NCBI GenBank assembly: GCA_947628975.1
Contig: CANRBW010000110.1
Coordinates: forward strand, 1-5,563
Direction of reading: 5' to 3'
From: an uncultured Oscillospiraceae bacterium
Lineage (GTDB): Bacteria > Bacillota > Clostridia > Oscillospirales > Oscillospiraceae
Length of the DNA stretch: 5,563 nt
Part shown: positions 1 through 4,629 of the stretch, in pieces
Layout of the letters: each line of letters starts with the position of its first letter
How positions within the stretch are numbered: position 1 is the stretch's first letter
Position numbers and translations under genes: made by a program
Notes under the pieces: model-generated
Database searches by the model: none
Told to the model about the DNA's origin: nothing
What the model saw: the letters and a program-made list of their open reading frames with translations, nothing else

Positions 1-31
1 GTGCTCTGTGACCGGGCCCCTATCGTTTTTT
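1..31 (+). other. Upstream gene tail or terminator, possibly the 3' end of the SRP RNA gene
   Basis: This stretch is GC-rich (GACCGGGCCCC at 10-20) and is followed by a six-T run at 26-31, directly before the dnaX ribosome binding site. A GC-rich 3' arm followed by a T run is what the end of a structured RNA or an intrinsic terminator looks like. In many Firmicutes the SRP RNA gene (ffs/scr) lies immediately upstream of dnaX, so its 3' end is a reasonable candidate. The matching 5' arm would lie outside the window, so pairing cannot be checked. No dnaX promoter is visible in these few bases. Confidence 0.25.
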
Positions 32-44
32 GGGAGGTGCGCGG

Positions 45-2168
45 ATGTACCAGGCCCTCTATCGGAAATACCGGCCCCGGACCTTCTCCGACGTGGTGGG
101 ACAGTCCCACATCACCGACACCCTGCGCCGCCAGGTCCAGGAGGGGCGGCTGAGCCACGCCTACCTGTTCACCGGCACGCGGGGCACCGGAAAGACCACC
201 TGCGCCAAGATCCTGGCCAAGGCGGTGAACTGCGAGCACCCCGTCAACGGCGACCCCTGCAACCGCTGCCCCTCCTGCCTGGGGCTGGACAGCGGCGCCA
301 TTTTGGACGTGCTGGAGCTGGACGCGGCCTCCAACAACAGCGTGGACAACGTCCGCGCCCTCCGGGAAGAGGCGGTCTACACCCCCGGCAGCGTGAAGAA
401 GCGGGTCTACATCATCGACGAGGTCCATATGCTCTCCACCTCCGCCTTCAACGCCCTGCTGAAGATCCTGGAGGAGCCGCCGGAGCACCTGATGTTCATT
501 CTGGCCACCACCGAGGTGCACAAGGTCCTGCCCACCATCCGCTCCAGGTGCCAGCAGTTCGCCTTCAAGCGCATCCTCCCCGCCGACATCGCCGCCCGGC
601 TGACCCAGGTGGCGGGGCAGGAGGGGATCGACCTGGCCCCCTCGGGGGCGGAGTTGATCGCCCGTCTGGCCGACGGCGGACTGCGGGACGCGCTGAGCCT
701 GCTGGACCAGTGCCGGACGGGGGAGGGGACGGTGGACGACCGGGCGGTGGTGGCCGCCCTGGGGATGGCCGGCAATCTGGAGACCGCCCGGCTCCTCACC
801 GCCCTGGCCAAGGGGGACACCGCCTCCGCCCTGGAGCGGCTGGGCCGGCTCTACCAGGCGGGGAAGGACATCCGGACCATGCTGGGGGAGCTGTCCGCCC
901 TGTGCCGGGACCTGCTCATCCGCAAGACCGCCCCCCAGAGCGGCGGCGCCCTCCTCACCGGAGGGTATGACGACGCCACCATGCGCGCCCTCTCCGAGGG
1001 GCTCACCGCCCCCCGGCTCATCCAGATGCTCACCGTGCTCCAGCAGACGGCGGGGGACCTGGCCCGCAGCGCCAACCAGCGCACCGACGCGGAGCTGTGC
1101 CTGATCCGCCTGGGGGACCCCGGCCTGGACGACAGCGCCCTGGGCCTCTCCGCCCGGGTGGCCCGGCTGGAGACCATGATGGCCTATCCCGCCCCCGCCC
1201 CGGCCGGGGCGAGCGTTTTGGAGGACCTGACCGACGACCCGGACGCCCCGCCCCCCTGGGAGGAGGAGCCGCCTCCGGAGCCGGACGCGCCGCCCCCCTG
1301 GGAGGAGGACCGGCCCGCCCCGGCACATCAGACCACCCCGCGGACCACGCCGCCTTTGGCGGCTTCGACCCAGACCACCGTCCCGTCGGCCCCGGTCGCT
1401 ACGCCAATCCAAACGGCGGCCTCGGCGGCCCAGGCGACTTCGACCCCGACGGCGGCCCAGCCGGCCCAGCCAGCCGCTCCCGCGGCCCGGACCAAGGTAG
1501 TCCACAGCCCGACGGGCCGGGTGACCGCCCCGCCCCAGACCACCGCGCGGACCACGCCGCCCCCTTGGGAGGAGGACCGGCCCGCCCCGGCGGTTCAGAC
1601 CACCCCGCGGACCACGCCGCCTTTGGCGGCTTCCGCCCAGACCACTGCCCCGGCGGCCCCGGCCGCCGCTTCCGCGACTTCGACCCCGACGACAACTCCG
1701 GTCCAGGCGGCCGCTCCCGTGACGCCGCCGGTTCAGACATCGCCTACGACGCCGGTCCAGACGCCGGTCCAGCCGGCCGTCCCCGCGGCTTCGACTTCGA
1801 CGACAACTTCGGCCCCGGCGGCCCAGGTCGCCGCCCCGGCCCCGGCCCAGGGCGGGGGAGAGGACCGGGACTTCTGGCCCGCTCTGCTGCCGGGGCTCAA
1901 GCCCCTGCTGTCCCCGGCGGTGTGGCCCTTCGTGTCCAACCCGGCCATGTCGGTGGGGGTGTTGTGCGGGGACGTTTTGACCCTGGAGGCCAAGGTGGGG
2001 GTCACCAAGTCCATGATCGACAAGCCGGAGGTGCTGGCCGTCATCGCCCAGGCCGCCCAGAGCCGTCTGGGCCGCCCGGTCCGGGTCGCGGTCACCGCGC
2101 CGGCCCCCGCGGCGGGGGATCTGGAGGAGCTGCTGGCGATGGGTCGTCGTCTGGACGGCAAGGGATAA
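45..2168 (+). CDS. dnaX: DNA polymerase III subunit tau/gamma (clamp-loader ATPase)
   Basis: This is the 707-residue motor subunit of the clamp loader, which loads the DnaN sliding clamp and ties the polymerase to the replisome. ATG at 45 is chosen because GGGAGGTG (32-39) precedes it by five bases and the product then opens MYQALYRKYRPRTF, the classic DnaX start. The TTG at 30 would lie inside or before that binding site. The AAA+ core is complete: Walker A GTRGTGKT (44-51), a zinc module with Cys63, Cys72, Cys75 and Cys78, Walker B with DEVH (125-128), sensor 1 ATTE (154-157), the SRC finger (167-169) and a sensor 2 region GGLRDALSLLDQ with Arg214. The collar domain runs to about residue 375. 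Residues about 380-606 form a long Pro/Ala/Thr-rich linker, probably disordered, with three PPPWEE modules (Trp405, Trp419, Trp508). A folded C-terminal domain of about 100 residues begins near DFWPALL (609). No A/T-rich slippery heptamer was seen, so separate tau and gamma forms are not evident. Confidence 0.97.
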   Translation: MYQALYRKYRPRTFSDVVGQSHITDTLRRQVQEGRLSHAYLFTGTRGTGKTTCAKILAKAVNCEHPVNGDPCNRCPSCLGLDSGAILDVLELDAASNNSVDNVRALREEAVYTPGSVKKRVYIIDEVHMLSTSAFNALLKILEEPPEHLMFILATTEVHKVLPTIRSRCQQFAFKRILPADIAARLTQVAGQEGIDLAPSGAELIARLADGGLRDALSLLDQCRTGEGTVDDRAVVAALGMAGNLETARLLTALAKGDTASALERLGRLYQAGKDIRTMLGELSALCRDLLIRKTAPQSGGALLTGGYDDATMRALSEGLTAPRLIQMLTVLQQTAGDLARSANQRTDAELCLIRLGDPGLDDSALGLSARVARLETMMAYPAPAPAGASVLEDLTDDPDAPPPWEEEPPPEPDAPPPWEEDRPAPAHQTTPRTTPPLAASTQTTVPSAPVATPIQTAASAAQATSTPTAAQPAQPAAPAARTKVVHSPTGRVTAPPQTTARTTPPPWEEDRPAPAVQTTPRTTPPLAASAQTTAPAAPAAASATSTPTTTPVQAAAPVTPPVQTSPTTPVQTPVQPAVPAASTSTTTSAPAAQVAAPAPAQGGGEDRDFWPALLPGLKPLLSPAVWPFVSNPAMSVGVLCGDVLTLEAKVGVTKSMIDKPEVLAVIAQAAQSRLGRPVRVAVTAPAPAAGDLEELLAMGRRLDGKG
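1288..1661 (+). repeat. Direct repeat inside the dnaX linker
   Basis: Two copies of a segment of about 107 bp, at 1288-1394 and 1555-1661, lie exactly 267 bp (89 codons) apart with roughly nine mismatches counted by eye. Both encode PPPWEEDRPAPA, one variable residue, then QTTPRTTPPLAAS. A third partial copy (CAGACCACCGCGCGGACC at 1537-1554) directly precedes the second copy, and a further PPPWEE module lies at 1248-1268. The spacing is a multiple of three, so the reading frame is kept. This looks like in-frame duplication inside a disordered linker and not a mobile element. Confidence 0.85.
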
Positions 2169-2199
2169 GAAAAAGACCATTTGAAGGGAGTTTTGTCCA

Positions 2200-2547
2200 A
2201 TGGCGAAGGGATTCAACAGCCGCGGCATGGGCGGTATGGGCGGCGGCATCAACATGAACATGATCAAAAAGGCCCAGAAGATGCAAGAGGATATGCAGAA
2301 GATGCAGGAGGAGCTGGAGCAGGCCAGCTACACCGCCACCGCCGGCGGCGGCGTGGTCACCGCCGTGGTCTCGGGGAAGAAGGAACTCAGCGGGCTGACC
2401 ATCGACCCCGAGGCGGTGGATCCGGAGGACGTGGAGATGCTCCAGGACCTGATCATCGCCGCGGTGAACGAGGCCCTGCGCGCCGCCGACGAGGCCGCCG
2501 CCCAGGGGATGCAAAAGCTCACGGGGGGCCTGAACCTCCCCTTCTGA
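2200..2547 (+). CDS. ybaB: YbaB/EbfC family nucleoid-associated protein
   Basis: This 115-residue protein has the usual length of the YbaB/EbfC family: small dimeric, nucleoid-associated, DNA-binding proteins commonly encoded next to dnaX. The N-terminus is rich in Gly and Met (GMGGMGGGINMNM), followed by a long charged helix with repeated KMQE heptads (about residues 22-41). Next comes the family's beta segment TATAGGGVVTAVVSGKKELSGLTIDPEAV (written here as consecutive strands around residues 45-73), then the acidic DPEDVEMLQDLIIAAVNEAL helix and an end near GGLNLPF. The start is fixed by a purine-rich site (GAAGGGAG, 2183-2190) about nine bases before the ATG. It sits 31 nt after dnaX, with no promoter or terminator seen between them, so co-transcription is likely. 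recR, a frequent third member, does not follow; a tRNA on the opposite strand does. Confidence 0.95.
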   Translation: MAKGFNSRGMGGMGGGINMNMIKKAQKMQEDMQKMQEELEQASYTATAGGGVVTAVVSGKKELSGLTIDPEAVDPEDVEMLQDLIIAAVNEALRAADEAAAQGMQKLTGGLNLPF

Positions 2548-2560
2548 GGCGGGAGAGAAG

Positions 2561-2598
2561 ACAAAAAAGAAGCCGGGGCAAGCGTTTCGCTTGCCCCG
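2561..2598 (-). terminator. Intrinsic terminator of the minus-strand tRNA-Arg
   Basis: An 11-bp perfect stem (2574-2584 with 2588-2598, arm CGGGGCAAGCG) closes a TTT loop. Read on the minus strand it is followed by GGCTTCTTTTTTGT, a good U-tract. It begins only four bases after the CCA end of tRNA-Arg. On the plus strand there is no T run after the stem, so it is not a good rho-independent terminator for the dnaX-ybaB transcript coming the other way. Confidence 0.88.
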
Positions 2599-2601
2599 AC
2601 T

Positions 2602-2678
2602 TGGTACGGCTGAAGGGATTCGAACCCCCGACCTACTGGTTCGTAGCCAGTCACTCTATCCAGCTGAGCTACAGCCGC
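2602..2678 (-). tRNA. tRNA-Arg (anticodon ACG)
   Basis: This is a 77-nt minus-strand tRNA with an encoded CCA (plus-strand TGG at 2602-2604). The acceptor arm GCGGCTG pairs with CAGCCGT, the first pair being a G-U wobble. The D arm region is TAGCTCAGCTGGATAGA. The anticodon stem is ACTGG/CCAGT around the 7-base loop CTACGAA, giving anticodon ACG. It should be deaminated to ICG and read CGU, CGC and CGA arginine codons. The T arm is GGGGG-TTCGAAT-CCCTT, with two G-U pairs at its base. It is flanked by its own promoter and terminator, so it forms a single-tRNA unit convergent with ybaB. Confidence 0.96.
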
Positions 2679-2706
2679 GAATACCGCCCTTGCGGACAGC
2701 GGATTT

Positions 2707-2735
2707 ATGTTAGCACATTCCGCCTGGAAATGCAA
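2707..2735 (-). promoter_or_regulatory. Sigma-A type promoter for tRNA-Arg
   Basis: Read on the minus strand there is a -35 box TTGCAT (2735-2730), a 17-bp spacer and a -10 box TAACAT (2712-2707). The mature 5' end of tRNA-Arg lies 28 bases beyond the -10, leaving a leader of about 20 nt for RNase P to remove. The A-rich stretch just upstream on this strand resembles a UP element. Spacing is ideal; the -10 is less than consensus. Confidence 0.7.
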
Positions 2736-2739
2736 GGAG

Positions 2740-2780
2740 TTTTTTCAAACTTTTTTTCCCGGCCGCAAAAATTTGAAAAA
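2740..2780. promoter_or_regulatory. Mirrored A-tract (UP-like) elements between divergent tRNA promoters
   Basis: The nine-base word TTTGAAAAA lies on the plus strand at 2772-2780 and on the minus strand at 2749-2741, making a perfect 9-bp inverted repeat. The plus copy ends four bases before the -35 of the tRNA-Leu promoter. The minus copy ends five bases before the -35 of the tRNA-Arg promoter. Further T and A runs (2751-2757, 2767-2771) extend the symmetry around a GC-rich centre. A-tracts in this place are known to bind the RNA polymerase alpha C-terminal domain and raise stable-RNA transcription. That role here is inferred. Confidence 0.55.
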
Positions 2781-2784
2781 GGTG

Positions 2785-2813
2785 TTGACAGCCCGGCCGC
2801 AAGATGGTATTAT
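2785..2813 (+). promoter_or_regulatory. Strong sigma-A promoter for tRNA-Leu
   Basis: There is a perfect -35 TTGACA (2785-2790), a 17-bp spacer and a -10 TATTAT (2808-2813), preceded by an A-rich tract. Transcription should begin near 2820, giving a 5' leader of about 33 nt before the mature tRNA. The leader holds a small GACCC/GGGTC hairpin (2830-2844). This is the best promoter in the window, as expected for a stable RNA gene. Confidence 0.88.
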
Positions 2814-2853
2814 AACTCTTGCGTCCAGTGACCCTTTGCGGGTCGCGGCATTC

Positions 2854-2940
2854 GCGCGAGTGGTGGAATTGGTAGACTCGCTGGCTTCAGGTGCCAGTGT
2901 TCGCAAGGACGTGCGGGTTCGACTCCCGCCTCGCGCACCA
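2854..2940 (+). tRNA. tRNA-Leu (anticodon CAG)
   Basis: This is an 87-nt class II tRNA with encoded CCA (2938-2940). The acceptor GCGCGAG (2854-2860) pairs fully with CTCGCGC (2930-2936). The anticodon stem CTGGC/GCCAG encloses the loop TTCAGGT, so the anticodon is CAG, reading CTG. The long variable arm folds as GTTC-GCAA-GGAC, which marks a leucine-type tRNA. The T arm is GCGGG-TTCGACT-CCCGC. CTG is the dominant leucine codon in dnaX, pyrC and pyrF, so this tRNA serves a major codon. It has its own promoter and terminators. Confidence 0.97.
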
Positions 2941-2971
2941 AGGTCGGAGCCCATAGGGCTCCGACCTTTTT
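2941..2971 (+). terminator. Intrinsic terminator of tRNA-Leu
   Basis: A 12-bp perfect stem (2941-2952 with 2956-2967, arm AGGTCGGAGCCC) closes an ATA loop and is followed by a T run through 2971. It starts on the base right after the tRNA CCA end. Confidence 0.93.
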
Positions 2972-2987
2972 CTGTCCGGCGGTGAAC

Positions 2988-3021
2988 AGAGAGACGCCCG
3001 GCGTGGGGCGTCTCTCTTTTT
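2988..3021 (+). terminator. Second plus-strand intrinsic terminator
   Basis: A 12-bp perfect stem (2988-2999 with 3006-3017, arm AGAGAGACGCCC) has a six-base loop and then a T run to 3021. It lies about 17 bp after the first terminator and just before the 3' end of the convergent minus-strand gene. The T run is on the plus side only, so it fits as a backup stop for tRNA-Leu transcription. On the minus strand the stem could still slow polymerase but lacks a U-tract. Confidence 0.85.
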
Positions 3022-3032
3022 CGTCCGGCGGC

Positions 3033-3212
3033 TCAGTGGGGCAGCTTTTCCACCACCGCGTCGGCGGCGTTTTCAGCCAGGCGGCCGGCCTGCTTAACGG
3101 TCCTCTGGGCAGCCTGCTTGATGCTCTTCTCGTTTTTCATCATGGTGGCCCCCACGGCGGCGCCGGCCACCATCCCCAGGCCGACCCCTTTCAGAAACGG
3201 GTGTCCGTTCAT
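3033..3212 (-). CDS. Small glycine-zipper (YtxH-like) protein, function unknown
   Basis: This encodes a 59-residue protein. The start at 3212 is fixed by a strong site (AAAGGAGGGAG on the minus strand) a few bases before ATG; the frame is open further upstream, but that part is the shadow of pyrC and its leader. Residues 9-22 (GVGLGMVAGAAVGA) form a glycine-zipper hydrophobic segment able to pack in or across a membrane. Residues about 25-56 are a charged amphipathic helix with KQA and ENAADAV patterns, ending KLPH. This shape resembles YtxH-like or short clostridial membrane-anchored proteins. The family match is from memory and is weak, and the biological role is unknown. It is divergent from pyrC across 121 bp and convergent with tRNA-Leu. 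No convincing promoter of its own was found in that gap, and no U-tract terminator follows it. Confidence 0.8.
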   Translation of the reverse strand: MNGHPFLKGVGLGMVAGAAVGATMMKNEKSIKQAAQRTVKQAGRLAENAADAVVEKLPH

Positions 3213-3264
3213 GTCGCTCCCTCCTTTGACCTTGTTAGTATGGCCCGAATTTATAAAAAATCCA

Positions 3265-3293
3265 TTGCGCATCCCCGCCATTTTCTGTATAAT
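3265..3293 (+). promoter_or_regulatory. Sigma-A promoter of the pyrC-pyrF unit
   Basis: The -35 TTGCGC (3265-3270), 17-bp spacer and perfect -10 TATAAT (3288-3293) predict a start near 3300. The leader to the pyrC GTG is then only about 35 nt. That is too short for an anti-antiterminator/terminator pair of the PyrR type, and no hairpin with a T run lies between promoter and gene. Confidence 0.82.
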
Positions 3294-3333
3294 AGACCCA
3301 GCGTAACATCGGGGAAAAGAGGAGGGGGCGCGG

Positions 3334-4608
3334 GTGAAGCTGTTACTCAGGCAGGGGCGGTTCATCGACCCGGTGGGCCAGGTTGACACGGTGACGGACA
3401 TCCTGCTGGAGGACGGCAAGGTCGCCCTGATCGCCGACGGCATCCGGGAGCGCGCCGCCCAGACCGTGGACGCGGCCGGTCTGGTGGTGAGCGCGGGGCT
3501 GGTGGATATGCACGTCCACCTCCGGGACCCCGGCCTGACCCACAAGGAGACCATCCCCACCGGCCGGGCCGCCGCCGCGGCGGGCGGGGTGACCGCCATG
3601 GCCTGTATGCCCAACACCAACCCCACCGCCGACGCGCCGGAGGTCATCCGCTACATCCTGGACCGGGCCGCCGGGCCCGGCCCCAGGGTCTTCCCCATCG
3701 CCGCCCTCACCCTGGGGGAGAAGGGGGTGACCCTCACCCGCGCCAGAGCCCTCCGGGAGGCGGGGGCGGTGGCCCTGTCCGACGACGGCATGCCGGTGCA
3801 GAGCGCCAACGTCATGCGCGACGCGCTGATCCTGGCCGCCCAGGAGGGGATGAGCGTCCTCACCCACTGCGAGGACGGGGACATGGTGGGCAACTTCGCG
3901 GTGAACGAGGGCCGGGTCTCCCGCGCCCTGGGCATCCCCGGCCGACCCGCCATCGCCGAGGAGCTGATGGTGGCGCGGGACGCCATGCTGGCCGAGGAGA
4001 CCGGCGGCGCGGTCCACATCTGCCACGTCTCCACCGCCCGGAGCGTGGCCATCATCCGGGCCTTCAAGCGCCGGGGGGTCCGCGTCACCTGCGAGACCTG
4101 CCCCCAGTACTTCTCCCTCACCGAAGACGAGGTCCTGCGCCAGGGCTCCCTGGCCCGGGTCAACCCGCCCCTGCGGACCCAGCGGGACGTGGAGGGGATC
4201 ATCCAGGGCCTCCAGGACGGCACCATCGACGCCATCGCCACCGACCACGCCCCCCACGCCGCCCAGGAGAAGGCCCGCCCCCTCACCGAGGCCCCCAGCG
4301 GCATGGTGGGGCTGGAGACCTCTCTGGCCGTGGCCCTCACCGCCCTCTACCACACTGGGCGGTTGTCCCTCAGCGCCCTGCTGGAGAAGATGACCGCCGC
4401 CCCCGCCGCCATCCTGGGCATCCCCTGCGGCCGCCTGGCCATCGGCGGGCCGGGGGACGTGGTGGTCTTCGACCCGGACCAGCCCTGGACGGTGGAGCCG
4501 GAGCGGTTCCGCTCCATGGGCCGCAACACCCCCTACGGTGGCAAGACCCTGCGGGGGAGAGTGAAGTATACCATCGTAGACGGCCAGATCGTCTACCAGG
4601 ACCAATAA
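3334..4608 (+). CDS. pyrC: Dihydroorotase, class I
   Basis: This enzyme catalyses the reversible cyclisation of N-carbamoyl-L-aspartate to L-dihydroorotate, step three of cytoplasmic de novo pyrimidine synthesis. The 424-residue length is typical of class I bacterial dihydroorotases. The amidohydrolase motifs are all present in order: DMHVHLRDPG (58-67) with metal ligands His60 and His62 and substrate-binding Arg64; CMPNTNP (91-97) with Asn94; LSDDG with Asp151, expected to bridge the metals in this class; LTHCE with His178; CHVST with His231; NPPLR (277-281); and ATDHAPH (302-308) with catalytic Asp304. The C-terminal NTPYGG and GRV strands complete the composite beta domain. The start is GTG at 3334, after AGGAGGGGG (3320-3328); no closer ATG fits. 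It is first in a unit with pyrF 21 nt downstream. Confidence 0.97.
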   Translation: MKLLLRQGRFIDPVGQVDTVTDILLEDGKVALIADGIRERAAQTVDAAGLVVSAGLVDMHVHLRDPGLTHKETIPTGRAAAAAGGVTAMACMPNTNPTADAPEVIRYILDRAAGPGPRVFPIAALTLGEKGVTLTRARALREAGAVALSDDGMPVQSANVMRDALILAAQEGMSVLTHCEDGDMVGNFAVNEGRVSRALGIPGRPAIAEELMVARDAMLAEETGGAVHICHVSTARSVAIIRAFKRRGVRVTCETCPQYFSLTEDEVLRQGSLARVNPPLRTQRDVEGIIQGLQDGTIDAIATDHAPHAAQEKARPLTEAPSGMVGLETSLAVALTALYHTGRLSLSALLEKMTAAPAAILGIPCGRLAIGGPGDVVVFDPDQPWTVEPERFRSMGRNTPYGGKTLRGRVKYTIVDGQIVYQDQ

Positions 4609-4629
4609 CCCGAAAAGGAGAGTGCCCCC

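Noticed and set aside
30..44. TTG start five codons upstream for dnaX
   Set aside because: It would lie in the T run and ribosome binding site. The ATG at 45 gives the conserved MYQALYRKYRP N-terminus.
8..970. 320-codon open frame overlapping dnaX in another frame
   Set aside because: It is a shadow of the conserved AAA+ region: Gly/Arg/Pro-rich, no RBS, no recognisable domain.
1288..1661. CRISPR-like or mobile repeat
   Set aside because: The repeats are long, few, in frame with dnaX and compositionally like the rest of the linker. There are no terminal inverted repeats, target duplications or regular spacers.
2328..2735. Minus-strand frame containing VAQLDRVTGYEPVGRGFESL
   Set aside because: This peptide is a familiar false translation of a tRNA gene (here tRNA-Arg); the rest is antisense to ybaB.
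2181..2831. Plus-strand frame with LKGFEPPTYWFVASHSIQLSYS
   Set aside because: It is a false translation antisense to tRNA-Arg, with an out-of-frame reading of ybaB at its front.
2707..2985. Small frames across tRNA-Leu on both strands, including the minus-strand GSRTRT peptide at 2745-2954
   Set aside because: They translate the tRNA, its promoter and its terminator; there is no RBS or protein family.
3213..3647. Upstream extension of the small minus-strand gene to a 204-residue protein
   Set aside because: The extension is antisense to the pyrC start and promoter. The strong RBS sits right before the ATG at 3212.
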